Notes: a model not told the origin generated them from the sequence alone. Counted from the stretch's first letter, positions 9,463 through 17,549 are shown. The stretch: 64,000 bases of DNA from JBBQWS01 sp038210415 (GCA_038210415.1 JBBQWS010000005.1:29895-93894), one strand, 5' to 3'. Program-made: numbers and translations.

Positions 9463-10653
9463 TCATCGCCGGGCGATGCCCTCGGCCCGTGCGGCCTTCG
9501 CTACCGCTGCCGCGACGGTCGGCGCGACGAAGGGGTCGAACACGCTGGGCACGACGTGGTCGGCGTCCAGGCGGTCGGCCACCACGTCGGCCAGTGCCAT
9601 CGCCGCCGCGAGCTTCATCCCCTCGGTGATCCGGGTCGCCCCGACGGAGAGCGCACCCTTGAAGACCCCGGGGAAGGCGAGGACGTTGTTGATCTGGTTC
9701 GGGAAGTCGCTGCGCCCGGTGGCCACCACCGTGGCGTGGCGCCGGGCGACCGCTGGGTGCACCTCGGGCTCCGGGTTCGCCAGCGCGAAGACACAGGACT
9801 TGGGCGCCATCGACGCCACCGCCTCCTCGGACACCGTGCCTGCCGAGACACCGATGAACACGTCGGCGCCGCGCAGTGCCTCCTCGATCGAGCCGCTGGC
9901 GCCGCCAAGGTTGGTCGACTCGGCCAGCGACCGCTTGACGGCACCCAGGTCCGCGCGACCGAGGTGCACGATGCCCTTGCTGTCGCCGACCGCGATGTCG
10001 CCGATGCCGGCCCCGAGCAGCATCTGCGTGACCGCCACCCCAGCCGCCCCCGCGCCTGATACGACGACCCGAAGGTCACCCAGCTCGCGCCCGGTCACCC
10101 GAGCCGCATTGAGCAGCGCGGCCAGGACGACGATCGCGGTGCCGTGCTGGTCGTCGTGGAAGACGGGGATGTCGAGCAGCTCCTGCAACCGGCGCTCGAT
10201 CTCGAAGCACCGGGGGGCGCTGATGTCTTCGAGGTTGATGCCCCCGAACGACGGCGCGATCCGGGCCACGGTCTCGACGATCTCGTCGGCATCCGTGGTG
10301 CTCAGACAGATCGGGACAGCGTCGACACCGCCGAACTCCTTGAACAGCAACGCCTTCCCTTCCATAACCGGCAACGCCGCCACCGGCCCCAGGTCGCCAA
10401 GCCCGAGCACGGCCGTGCCATCGGTCACCACGGCCACCACGTTGGCGCGCCAGGTGTACTGGTCGGCGAGAGAGGGGTCGGCCGCGATGGCCGAGCACAC
10501 GCGGCCGACCCCTGGGGTGTACGCGAGCGCCAGTCCCTCGCCGTCGCGCACCCGCAGCGTCGGCCGGATCTCGATCTTGCCGCCCTTGTGCAGGGGGAAG
10601 ACGGGGTCGGACTGGAACGAGATCGGGGGCTCAGTGGTCACGTCGTGGGTCAC
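9463..10653 (-). CDS. NAD(P)-dependent malic enzyme
   Basis: This 396-residue protein converts malate to pyruvate and CO2 with reduction of NAD(P). It has the short bacterial malic enzyme pattern: LAYTPGVGRVCSAI and VVTDGTAVLGLGDLGP near the N-terminus, the lysine and acidic metal ligands in VMEGKALLFK and VFHDDQHGTAIV, and the nucleotide site VVSGAGAAGVAV. Length fits the single-domain family without a phosphotransacetylase extension. The GTG at 10653 has TAAACT 6 nt before it and no ribosome binding site, so the message is probably leaderless. Confidence 0.92.
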   Translation of the reverse strand: MTHDVTTEPPISFQSDPVFPLHKGGKIEIRPTLRVRDGEGLALAYTPGVGRVCSAIAADPSLADQYTWRANVVAVVTDGTAVLGLGDLGPVAALPVMEGKALLFKEFGGVDAVPICLSTTDADEIVETVARIAPSFGGINLEDISAPRCFEIERRLQELLDIPVFHDDQHGTAIVVLAALLNAARVTGRELGDLRVVVSGAGAAGVAVTQMLLGAGIGDIAVGDSKGIVHLGRADLGAVKRSLAESTNLGGASGSIEEALRGADVFIGVSAGTVSEEAVASMAPKSCVFALANPEPEVHPAVARRHATVVATGRSDFPNQINNVLAFPGVFKGALSVGATRITEGMKLAAAMALADVVADRLDADHVVPSVFDPFVAPTVAAAVAKAARAEGIARR

Positions 10654-10692
10654 GTCGTCAGTTTAGGGCCAGCCGGCCCCGCCGAAGCCGGC

Positions 10693-10989
10693 TCAGACCC
10701 GCCCTGATGGCCAGACCCGCCACCGCAGCACCGCCACGACGTCCTGGTCGGCGACTGCGCCCAGCGCCCACGAGTCGACCCCCTCGGAGGGGTTGTCGCG
10801 CTCGACCCACCAGCCATCGGGCTCACGGCGGGTCGCTCGTTTCACCGCCAACGGCCGTCCCGGGAACCGCACCACGACGAGGTCGCCGGGCCGTGGCAAC
10901 CGGTCGTACGCCGCGAGCAGACGGTCGCCGTCGCAGAGCGTCGGCTCCATAGAGCGGCCGCGAACGACGACGACTCCGTACCGCCTCAA
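10693..10989 (-). CDS. sodX: Nickel superoxide dismutase maturation protease SodX (S26 family)
   Basis: This 98-residue protein is a compact signal-peptidase-I-like protease. The catalytic serine lies in GRSMEPTL and the general-base lysine in LAVKRATR; no membrane anchor is evident. SodX removes the short N-terminal prosequence of nickel superoxide dismutase so that the metal hook can form. The TTG at 10989 is preceded by GGAGGTGG. It is divergent from sodN with 84 nt between starts; in Streptomyces the two genes are in tandem, so this arrangement differs. Confidence 0.88.
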   Translation of the reverse strand: MRRYGVVVVRGRSMEPTLCDGDRLLAAYDRLPRPGDLVVVRFPGRPLAVKRATRREPDGWWVERDNPSEGVDSWALGAVADQDVVAVLRWRVWPSGRV

Positions 10990-11073
10990 CCGCAGCCACC
11001 TCCAGGGGAAATACCGACCTGCGCGGAGTAGTGTCGATCACCCAACCACCTCGTCACGACAGAAGGGTCCACG

Positions 11074-11475
11074 ATGCGTATCGCCCTGCTCGCGCCGACC
11101 ACCACGGTGAGCGCCCACTGCGACCTGCCCTGCGGTGTGTACGACCCGGCTCAGGCCAAGATCGAGGCCCAGTCGGTCAAGGCCTGCATGGAGAAGTACC
11201 ACGGCAGCACCGACACCGACTTCAAGGCCCGCGCGGTCACCATCAAGGAAGAGCGCTCCGACCTGGTCAAGCACCACCTCTGGGTGCTCTGGACCGACTA
11301 CTTCAAGGCGCCCCACTTCGAGAAGTACCCGCAGCTCAACGGCCTGTTCAACGAGGCCACGAAGCTCGCGGGTGCCGGCGGCACCAAGGGCACGACCGAC
11401 GTGGCCGTCGCCGACCAGCTGCTCACCAAGATCGACGAGATCGCCGTGATCTTCTGGGAGACCAAGCAGGCGTAA
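11074..11475 (+). CDS. sodN: Nickel-containing superoxide dismutase
   Basis: This 133-residue protein dismutates superoxide in the cytoplasm. A 14-residue prosequence (MRIALLAPTTTVSA) precedes the nickel hook HCDLPCGVYDP, in which His15, Cys16 and Cys20 of the precursor become the ligands His1, Cys2 and Cys6. The remaining helices include KHHLWVLWTDYFK and the C-terminal IFWETKQA, as in Streptomyces SodN. The start has GAAGGG upstream. In Streptomyces the gene is controlled by the nickel regulator Nur; I see no convincing Nur box. A hairpin at 11511-11551 ends the gene. Confidence 0.96.
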   Translation: MRIALLAPTTTVSAHCDLPCGVYDPAQAKIEAQSVKACMEKYHGSTDTDFKARAVTIKEERSDLVKHHLWVLWTDYFKAPHFEKYPQLNGLFNEATKLAGAGGTKGTTDVAVADQLLTKIDEIAVIFWETKQA

Positions 11476-11510
11476 TTGGACTTCAGGGCTCTGAACTGCG
11501 GCGATGTTAT

Positions 11511-11551
11511 CCGGCGGGTGTTGTTGACAACGTTCTGGCAACACCTGCCGG
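11511..11551. terminator. Hairpin between sodN and the converging sortase remnant
   Basis: The arms CCGGCGGGTGTTG (11511-11523) and CAACACCTGCCGG (11539-11551) pair with one mismatch around a 15-nt loop. It lies 36 nt after the sodN stop and 23 nt before the stop of the converging gene, so it could serve both. There is no U-run, as is common for terminators in GC-rich actinobacteria. Confidence 0.65.
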
Positions 11552-11573
11552 CAGCGTCGGCCTTGCGTAGTCG

Positions 11574-12155
11574 TCAGGGCCGCACGCCGACGAGCGACGC
11601 GAACACCACGACGTTGTCACGGTAGTGGCCGGTGGTGAGGTCGATCGAACCGCCACAAGTGATCAGACGCAGCGCGGCATGGTCGGTGTCGCCGTAGACC
11701 AGCTTGGTGGGGAAGTCCCTCTTGGAGAACCGGCGGACGTCGTCAACGGCGAAGACGGCTACGCGCCCATCGGTTCGGTTCACCAGGACGGTGTCCTGCT
11801 TGCGTAGGTTGCCCAAGCGGTAGAAGACCGACGGCCCGTTCATGGAGTCCAGATGCCCGACGATGACCGCCGGTCCTAGGGTGCAACGGACTGTCCCGCC
11901 ACCGCCGTTGCCGGAGCCCACGCACTGGTTCGAAGTCGCGGCGGTTACCGGCCGGGCGCCGGGGGTGTCGGCGCTGATGTTGTTCGTGATGTTGACGCGG
12001 CAGGTGATCGGGTGCGCCGCGTCGTTGTCAGAGCCGTTGCACTGGTTCACCGAGGTGACCAGGCTGGTCGACCGGGAGACGAAGGTGCCGTTCCCGGAGG
12101 GCATGGCCCGAGCGAGCAGTCCGGACGCGTTGCGCGAAGCTCGTTCGATAGCCAT
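11574..12155 (-). pseudogene. Chimeric sortase remnant fused to a Cys-rich repeat segment
   Basis: The last 95 residues match the C-terminal core of class E/F sortases: PAVIVGHLDS holds the catalytic histidine, LRLITCGG the catalytic cysteine, and GHYRDN the region after it. The sortase N-terminal strands and membrane anchor are missing. Residues 30-90 instead hold two copies of a secreted-protein repeat, NQCNGS..CRVNITNN and NQCVGSGNGGGG..C, which normally occur in larger surface proteins. A TGA stands immediately before the ATG and no ribosome binding site is present. The most likely reading is a deletion that joined two genes; a functional short protein is less likely. Confidence 0.55.
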
Positions 12156-12220
12156 TCATAAGGCCACAACCGTTCCGTAGACAGGGGGTGGGGCGAGCGA
12201 ATCCGGGCAGACCCCGCCGA

Positions 12221-12496
12221 TCAGAGGCCACCGTCACGAGCCTCCGGCCGGACGACCTGCGGCGGCGTCACGGTGATCGATCCGGCTACGGGGCTGTCGG
12301 CGGCCACGGTCTGGGTCTGTACGAGGGTGCGTCGTCGGGGCACGAACACGACCATGGTCAGGATCAGCCCGAGGGCACCGGCTGCCATCAAGATCCAGCC
12401 GACCACGTGAATGTCCAGACCCGCGACCGTCGCATGGACGGCGAACGTGAGAACAGCGCCGAGCGCGAGCAGGAAGATGCTGAAGCCGATACCCAT
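12221..12496 (-). CDS. DUF6458-like small membrane protein
   Basis: This 91-residue protein begins MGIGFSIFLLALGAVLTFAV and contains VAGLDIHVVGWILMAAGALG, giving two transmembrane helices separated by a short loop, then a basic cytoplasmic stretch PRRRT and a polar tail. This is the pattern of the DUF6458 family, whose function is unknown. The ATG at 12496 has CAGGAG at good spacing. It lies in a series of small membrane proteins on the minus strand between 11.5 and 13.3 kb. Confidence 0.8.
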   Translation of the reverse strand: MGIGFSIFLLALGAVLTFAVHATVAGLDIHVVGWILMAAGALGLILTMVVFVPRRRTLVQTQTVAADSPVAGSITVTPPQVVRPEARDGGL

Positions 12497-12593
12497 TGGT
12501 GCTCCTGTCGTCGAAGGCCAGCTCCGTCGGAGCGACCAGGTTCTTGATCGAGCGGATGCCTACTGTGGTGCTGGTGCTGGTGCGCTCGGTTGG

Positions 12594-12749
12594 TTACCAG
12601 TAGTGGCGTCGGCCACCCACTGCGCGACCGGCGCTTCCCAGGAGTAGGAGAACGATTCCTATGACGGCGAGGACGAGTCCGAGAGTCTCCAGGACGGGAA
12701 TCTTGGCCAGCAGACCGACGATGAAGACGATGATGCCCAGGACAATCAC
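12594..12749 (-). CDS. DUF6131-like membrane microprotein, 51 residues
   Basis: This short gene starts at a GTG at 12749 with AAGGAG 7 nt upstream and ends with TAA at 12594. The product begins VIVLGIIVFIVGLLAKIP, continues with a second hydrophobic helix LVLAVIGIVLLLLG and ends GGRRHYW. This two-helix layout with a C-terminal GGRRHY is characteristic of the actinobacterial DUF6131 family, whose role is unknown. Its ribosome binding site and composition are like those of its neighbours, so it is almost certainly a real gene despite its size. Confidence 0.8.
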   Translation of the reverse strand: MIVLGIIVFIVGLLAKIPVLETLGLVLAVIGIVLLLLGSAGRAVGGRRHYW

Positions 12750-12877
12750 GATGGCTCCTTCATGAACATTGGTTCGACTACCGGTTCGGGGTAGGCGTAG
12801 GGACGGTGCCGTTCAGGTCGACGCCGAGCAGGCCGATCGGCACGTTGGCCGGGGGGGCAGCCCACGGACCGGAGCCG

Positions 12878-13312
12878 TCATTCTTCGGACGAGCGCAGCG
12901 GCGCCCCGGCTGTCGACTGCGGACCCGCATCCACCGCAGGTGCTGCGGCCTCAGCCGGATTGTCGGCCTGAAGTCGATCGCCGCGCTCGACGTCGAGCTG
13001 CTGGTTGAGCCGGTCACGGTCCACGCGCATCGCCTCGGTCTCGCGCCGAGATCCCCGCAGCTCGCGCCGCGACCCACGAGAGGCCAGGCGCCGGCTGAAG
13101 GCACCGAGCAGCATGCTCAGGCCCAGCATGCCGAGCACGCCGACGGCGATGCCGAGCAGGAACAACTGGCCGGTCGACAGCCCGGTCAGGTGCTGACCGG
13201 CGATCGTGAAGCTGTCGCCTAAGGGATGGGCGCTGCCACTGTTGCTGACCACGCCGACCACTGCGACGGCGACGGCGACGATCAGGACGACCAGTCCGAG
13301 AAGGACGATCAT
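12878..13312 (-). CDS. Two-helix membrane protein with charged cytoplasmic tail
   Basis: This 144-residue protein has an N-terminal helix (LLGLVVLIVAVAVAVVGV), an extracytoplasmic loop with a glycine- and histidine-containing segment, a second helix (FLLGIAVGVLGMLGLSMLLG) and a long arginine- and glutamate-rich tail that could form a coiled coil (RRELRGSRRETEAMRVDRD). I do not recognise a characterised family. The ATG has GGAGG at good spacing. It is divergent from the TetR gene, and two likely TetR operators lie in the 170-nt gap, so it is a probable regulatory target. Confidence 0.7.
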   Translation of the reverse strand: MIVLLGLVVLIVAVAVAVVGVVSNSGSAHPLGDSFTIAGQHLTGLSTGQLFLLGIAVGVLGMLGLSMLLGAFSRRLASRGSRRELRGSRRETEAMRVDRDRLNQQLDVERGDRLQADNPAEAAAPAVDAGPQSTAGAPLRSSEE

Positions 13313-13355
13313 GACGTGCCTCCGAAGGTTTGCCGGTTTGAACCTTCACCGTATC

Positions 13356-13368
13356 TCTACGGCGTAGA
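13356..13368. promoter_or_regulatory. Candidate TetR operator A
   Basis: TCTACGGCGTAGA is a perfect dyad around the central base 13362. It shares the core TCTACGSCGT with operator B, whose core is centred 53 bp further on, about five helical turns. It lies between the divergent membrane-protein gene and the TetR gene, closer to the former. Confidence 0.6.
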
Positions 13369-13401
13369 ACGAGTAGAGCAGGATCCTGCCCGCGAGTCAA
13401 T

Positions 13402-13421
13402 GCGTAGGTCTACGCCGTCTG
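13402..13421. promoter_or_regulatory. Candidate TetR operator B
   Basis: GCGTAG and CTACGC form a 6-bp dyad around GT at 13402-13415, and the overlapping TCTACGCCGTCTG (13409-13421) repeats the core of operator A. It lies 62 bp before the TetR start codon. Autoregulation by TetR is the likely role; this is inference from symmetry and position. Confidence 0.55.
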
Positions 13422-13482
13422 TGTACGATGCAGGTCTCAGTCGGAGCCACGGTCGAGCACCGGTGCTGGGGAAGGAGCGGTG

Positions 13483-14199
13483 ATGGTCAAAGGAGCTCAG
13501 GCGGGACCCGCAGCAGCTGTCCCTCGGCTGAGCCGCGAGCGGGTGCTCAGCACGGCCCTGGAGATCATCGACAAGAACGGCGTCGAGGGCCTTTCCATGC
13601 GGGGTCTGGGACGCGCTCTCGGCCGGGACCCGATGTCGCTCTACCACTACGCCGCGAACAAGACCGCGCTGCTGGACGACGTGGTCGAGCTTGTGCTTGG
13701 TCAGCTGGTGATCGACACCACCGACACGGACTGGTCCGCCCAGCTGCGAACCGTCGCCCGCGCCTTTCGTGACCTTGCCGTGGCTCACCCGCACGTCGTT
13801 CCCTTGCTGGTGACCCGCCCACTGGCCACCCCGCTCGGGCTGCGCCCGCTGGGCACGCTGCGACCCCTCGAGGCCAGCCTGGAGCTCCTCACCCGCGCGG
13901 GCTTCAGCGAGGTCGACGCCTTGCACATCTACCGGTCCTTCTTCGGATTCCTCCAGGGCCACGTCTTGAACGAGCTGCAGGAGCTCGTCGACAACCCCGA
14001 GGAGACCGACGCCCTGCTCCGGCTCGGCCTGCAACGGCTGCCGCTGAGAGAGTTCCCACGATTGCGCAGCCTCGCCCCCGTTCTGGCCGACTACGACGGC
14101 GCCGCGGAGCTCGAGCGCGGCCTTGACATCCTGCTCGCGGGCTTGCAATCCCAACTTCCCCCGACAGGCCCGCCGGGAATCCGTAAGGCGACGAAGTAG
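13483..14199 (+). CDS. TetR-family repressor (TetR_C_1 type)
   Basis: This 238-residue regulator has an N-terminal helix-turn-helix (LSRERVLSTALEIIDKNG, LSMRGLGRALGRDPMSLYHY) and a C-terminal ligand domain like that of the tetracycline repressor group (VARAFRDLAVAHPHVVPLLV, FFGFLQGHVLNELQELV). Ligand unknown. The ATG at 13483 is preferred over the adjacent GTG at 13480 because GAAGGAG then has a 5-nt spacing. Two related palindromes upstream suggest that it represses itself and the divergent run of small membrane proteins. Confidence 0.88.
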   Translation: MVKGAQAGPAAAVPRLSRERVLSTALEIIDKNGVEGLSMRGLGRALGRDPMSLYHYAANKTALLDDVVELVLGQLVIDTTDTDWSAQLRTVARAFRDLAVAHPHVVPLLVTRPLATPLGLRPLGTLRPLEASLELLTRAGFSEVDALHIYRSFFGFLQGHVLNELQELVDNPEETDALLRLGLQRLPLREFPRLRSLAPVLADYDGAAELERGLDILLAGLQSQLPPTGPPGIRKATK

Positions 14200-14246
14200 C
14201 GCCAACCGCCCACAGTCGTTCCCAGCCCAACGGCTACGCTGCGCGC

Positions 14247-14855
14247 ATGACGGTCGGTCAAGTCGTGCTCGTACGTCATGGGCAGACCGAGTGGAGCCAC
14301 GCCGGTCGCCATACCGGCCGCACCGACGTGACCCTCACGCCGGTGGGCGAGCGACAGGCGGCGGCGTTGCGCGGCATGCTCGCCGGTCTGCTGCCGGACG
14401 GCCCCAGCCTGGTGCTCACGAGCCCGCTCGCGCGGGCCCGGCACACCACCGAGCTCGCCGGGCTCGACCGGTACGTCGTCGACCCCGACCTGGTCGAGTG
14501 GGACTACGGCGACTACGAGGGCCTGACCCGCGCCCAGATCCGACAGTCCGTGCCCGGTTGGTCGGTGTGGCGCTCACCGTGCCCCGGGGGCGAGACCGCC
14601 GACCACGTCCAGCTGCGTTGCGACCGCGTCCTCGACCGGATCCAGGCTGTCGAGCCCGGGTCCGCCGTCGTCGTGGTGGCGCACGGCCACCTGCTGCGGG
14701 CGCTCGCGGCCCGCTGGCTCGGAGCGCCTATGGTGACCGGCGAGTGGTACGAGCTGGCGGCCGCCTCGGTCTGTGTCCTCGGCTACGAGCACGAGGTCGC
14801 CGTCCTTCGGCACTGGAACCTCCCGCACCCCTCCGTCGAGGAGATCGCCCCATGA
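14247..14855 (+). CDS. Histidine phosphatase family protein (phosphoglycerate mutase-like)
   Basis: This 202-residue protein has the phosphohistidine signature LVRHGQTEW with the nucleophile His, the second histidine in VVAHGHLLRAL, the arginine in LTSPLARARHT and the acidic proton donor in VEWDYGDYEG. The family includes phosphoglycerate mutases and broad-range acid phosphatases; the DYGDYEG motif is common in actinobacterial phosphatases. TACGCT lies 6 nt before the ATG and no ribosome binding site is present, suggesting a leaderless message. The downstream acetyltransferase starts 10 nt after the stop. Confidence 0.88.
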   Translation: MTVGQVVLVRHGQTEWSHAGRHTGRTDVTLTPVGERQAAALRGMLAGLLPDGPSLVLTSPLARARHTTELAGLDRYVVDPDLVEWDYGDYEGLTRAQIRQSVPGWSVWRSPCPGGETADHVQLRCDRVLDRIQAVEPGSAVVVVAHGHLLRALAARWLGAPMVTGEWYELAAASVCVLGYEHEVAVLRHWNLPHPSVEEIAP

Positions 14856-14865
14856 GAGTCAGCGC

Positions 14866-15357
14866 ATGAGCAGCGTCCGGCTGATCCGACCCGACGAGGT
14901 CGACGAGCTGTTCGCGATGATCTGCGAGCTCGCCGACTACGAGAGGTCGCTGCACGAGGTGCGGTCCAGCGCGGAGGACTTCCGGGTGGCCCTCTTCGGG
15001 CCGATTCCCCAGCTGTTCGCCCACGTCGTCGAGGACGACGGCCGGCTGGCGGGGTTCGCCGTCTGGTACATCAACTTCTCGACCTGGAGCGGCAAGCACG
15101 GCATCTACCTCGAAGACCTCTACGTCCGGCCGGAGTTCCGCGGCCGGGGGTTCGGCAAGGCCTTGCTTGCGCAGCTCGCCGCGGTCTGCGTCGAGCGCGG
15201 CTACGCCCGGCTGGAGTGGTGGGTGCTCGACTGGAACGAGCCGGCCCTGGAGTTCTATCGCTCGCTCGGTGCGATCGGCATGGACGAGTGGACGCAGTAC
15301 CGCCTCACCGGACCCAGCCTCGATGCCGCGGGCGGGGCCGCCCAGGTCGGTCAGTGA
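14866..15357 (+). CDS. GNAT N-acetyltransferase, SSAT/thialysine-type
   Basis: This 163-residue protein has the GNAT fold: motif A with YLEDLYVRPEFRGRGFGKAL binds the acetyl-CoA pyrophosphate, followed by WWVLDWNEPALEFYRSLGA. This combination is typical of the spermidine/thialysine acetyltransferase branch, so a primary amine substrate is likely but not proven. The ATG at 14866 is chosen because homology begins there. It follows the phosphatase gene closely and overlaps the cation exporter gene by GTGA, so the three form an operon. Confidence 0.85.
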   Translation: MSSVRLIRPDEVDELFAMICELADYERSLHEVRSSAEDFRVALFGPIPQLFAHVVEDDGRLAGFAVWYINFSTWSGKHGIYLEDLYVRPEFRGRGFGKALLAQLAAVCVERGYARLEWWVLDWNEPALEFYRSLGAIGMDEWTQYRLTGPSLDAAGGAAQVGQ

Positions 15358-16262
15358 GCGAGCACGGGCACTCGCACGCCTTAGCCGGTCCGAGTCGGCC
15401 GCTCGCGCTCGTACTCGCGATCTCCACGACGATCCTGGTCGCCGAAGTCGTCGGCGCCTTCCTCTCCGGCAGCCTGGCCCTGCTCGCCGACGCGGGCCAC
15501 CTGCTGACCGACGTGGCCGGGTTGTCGCTCGCGCTGGTGGCCGCCGTCCTGGCGGCCCGTCCGGCGACCCCCGAACGCACCTGGGGCTACCGCCGGGCCG
15601 AGGTGCTGGCGGCCGCTGCCCAGGCGTCGGTGCTGCTCGCGGTGGGCGCCTTCATCCTGGTCGAGGCGGTCCGTCGGCTCTTCGACCCGCCGGAAATCGC
15701 ACCCGGCATCATGCTGGCCTTCGGCCTGGTCGGCCTGGTTGGGAACGCCCTGTCGATCACGGTGCTCAGCCGCACAGCCCACGGCAACCTGAACATCCGG
15801 GCGGCCCTGCTCGAGGTCGTCAACGACGCGCTCGGCGCCGTCGCCGTTCTCACGGCCGCACTGGTCGTCGCGACCACCGGCTGGCTCCGCGCCGACGCCG
15901 TGGCGTCACTGCTGATCGGACTCCTGATCCTTCCCCGCACCTGGAAGCTGCTCCGCGAAACCGTCGACGTGCTGCTCGAGGGCACCCCCAAGAGCCTCGA
16001 CCTGAGCGCCGTCCGCGAGCACGTCCTCGGCGTCCCCCACGTCCACGCGATCCACGACCTGCACGCCTCCCGGGTCTCGTCGGACCTGCCGGTGCTGACA
16101 GCTCATGTCGTGGTCGACGACTCGTGCTTCCACGACGGCCACCTGCCGCAGCTGCTCGACGAGCTGCAGGCCTGCTTGGCCGGACACTTCGACGTGACCC
16201 ATTCGACGTTCCAGTTCGAGCCCGCCAGCCACAGCGAGCACGAGGACGAGACCCACAGCTGA
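15354..16262 (+). CDS. Cation diffusion facilitator (zinc/cobalt exporter family)
   Basis: This 302-residue membrane protein has the six-helix CDF layout. The second helix has the metal-binding DAGHLLTD, and the fifth has EVVNDALG where the usual HxxxD is ExxxD. The C-terminal metallochaperone-like domain contains VHAIHDLHASRV. The N- and C-termini are histidine-rich (SEHGHSH and HSEHEDETHS). It should export a divalent metal using the proton gradient. The GTG at 15354 overlaps the stop of the acetyltransferase gene. Confidence 0.9.
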   Translation: MSEHGHSHALAGPSRPLALVLAISTTILVAEVVGAFLSGSLALLADAGHLLTDVAGLSLALVAAVLAARPATPERTWGYRRAEVLAAAAQASVLLAVGAFILVEAVRRLFDPPEIAPGIMLAFGLVGLVGNALSITVLSRTAHGNLNIRAALLEVVNDALGAVAVLTAALVVATTGWLRADAVASLLIGLLILPRTWKLLRETVDVLLEGTPKSLDLSAVREHVLGVPHVHAIHDLHASRVSSDLPVLTAHVVVDDSCFHDGHLPQLLDELQACLAGHFDVTHSTFQFEPASHSEHEDETHS

Positions 16263-16329
16263 CCCGGTTAGACTCGGTCCAGGTTCCGTCCGCGCGACCA
16301 TGTAAGTCACTGCTCTGAGGGGGGCAGAC

Positions 16330-16746
16330 GTGATCCGACCCGCCCGACCTTCTGCCATCACCGGAGGCGTGATCAACGACGTCGTCGAGCTCCGCCTGCC
16401 TGCCGACCCCGCCTACCTTGCGGTGCTTCGGACTGCGACGGCCGGCCTCGCCGCGCGGCTCGACTTCACGCTCGACGAGATCGAGGACCTGCGGATCGCG
16501 GTCGACGAGGCCTGTGCTCTGCTGCTGGCCGACTCCGAGCCGGGCGAGCCCATGACCTGTGCCTTCACCCTGGGCGACGACTCGATCGAGGTCGTGCTGA
16601 GCGCGCGCACCAGTTCCGGGCGCGCGCCGAGCAGCGGTTCGTTCGCCTGGACGGTTCTCACGGCACTCGCGGGCGAGGTCACTGCCACAGCGGGGCTCGA
16701 TCACCTGGTGACCATCACGCTGAACAAGCATCGTGGCGGAACGTGA
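16330..16746 (+). CDS. rsbW: RsbW-type anti-sigma factor (ATP-binding)
   Basis: This 138-residue protein has the GHKL-type fold of anti-sigma kinases: VVELRLPADPAYLAVLR at the start and DEIEDLRIAVDEACALLL in place of the N box, as in actinobacterial RsbW/UsfX. It is expected to bind and hold SigF in the cytoplasm and to be released by an anti-anti-sigma factor, which is not in this window. The GTG at 16330 has GAGGGGGG upstream; a GTG at 16369 has its SD too close. It overlaps sigF by GTGA. Confidence 0.87.
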   Translation: MIRPARPSAITGGVINDVVELRLPADPAYLAVLRTATAGLAARLDFTLDEIEDLRIAVDEACALLLADSEPGEPMTCAFTLGDDSIEVVLSARTSSGRAPSSGSFAWTVLTALAGEVTATAGLDHLVTITLNKHRGGT

Positions 16747-17549
16747 TCGGCATGTCCCTCCCGTCCGACGACGTCACTCCGCAGCGGGCAGCCACTCGAC
16801 TGGAGTCCAAGGACCTCTTCACCCGACTGGCCCGCCACCCCGTCGGCAGCCCCGAGCACCAGACGACCCGCGAGGCGCTCGTGCACCTGCACCTGCCGCT
16901 GGTCGAATTCCTGGCCCGGCGGTTCCGCGACCGCGGCGAGCCCCTGGACGACCTCGTCCAGGTCGGCACGATCGGGCTGATCAAGGCGGTCGACCGCTTC
17001 GACCTCGACCGCGGGGTCGAGTTCTCGACGTACGCCACCCCGACCGTCGTCGGCGAGATCAAGCGACACTTCCGGGACAAGGGCTGGGCCGTTCGCGTCC
17101 CGCGCCGGCTGCAGGAGCTGCGGCACGAGCTCGCGACGACCACGGAGCATCTCTCGCACGCGCTCGGGCGAGCCCCCACGATCGCCGAGATCGCCACCGT
17201 CCTGGGGATCTCAGAGGAGGAGGTCCTCGAAGGCCTCGAGTCGGCGAACGCCTACACCGCGGTGTCCCTCGACGCCGGCAGCGAGACCGAGGACGGCGGC
17301 ACCAGCAGCGCGCTGGCGTCGATCGGCGCCGACGACGAGGCCCTTGAGGGGGTCGAGTACCGGGAGTCGCTCCGGCCGCTACTCGCCCAGCTGCCCGCTC
17401 GTGAACGGCAGATCCTTATGCTTCGGTTCTTCCGCAACATGACGCAGTCGCAGATCGCCGCCGAGGTCGGGATCTCGCAGATGCACGTGTCGCGGCTGCT
17501 CACCAAGACCCTGGAGACGCTCCGGTCCCAGCTCATCGAGGAGCACTAG
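16743..17549 (+). CDS. sigF: RNA polymerase sigma factor SigF (SigB/F/G group)
   Basis: This 268-residue sigma-70 family protein has region 2 with DLVQVGTIGLIKAVDRFDLDRGVEFSTYA, region 3 with RVPRRLQELRHEL, and region 4 with LPARERQILMLRFFRNMTQSQIAAEVGISQMHVSRLL. It belongs to the group used for general stress and sporulation-like responses in actinobacteria. Coupling to rsbW by a 4-nt overlap gives one-to-one production of the pair. Its TAG stop shares the tetranucleotide CTAG with the stop of the converging gene. I found no clear SigF-type promoter upstream of rsbW. Confidence 0.93.
   Translation: MIGMSLPSDDVTPQRAATRLESKDLFTRLARHPVGSPEHQTTREALVHLHLPLVEFLARRFRDRGEPLDDLVQVGTIGLIKAVDRFDLDRGVEFSTYATPTVVGEIKRHFRDKGWAVRVPRRLQELRHELATTTEHLSHALGRAPTIAEIATVLGISEEEVLEGLESANAYTAVSLDAGSETEDGGTSSALASIGADDEALEGVEYRESLRPLLAQLPARERQILMLRFFRNMTQSQIAAEVGISQMHVSRLLTKTLETLRSQLIEEH

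Noticed and set aside
16263..16329. SigF-type promoter before rsbW-sigF.
   Set aside because: No pair like GTTT and GGGTA with proper spacing is present; a GGTTAG near 16265 lacks a partner.
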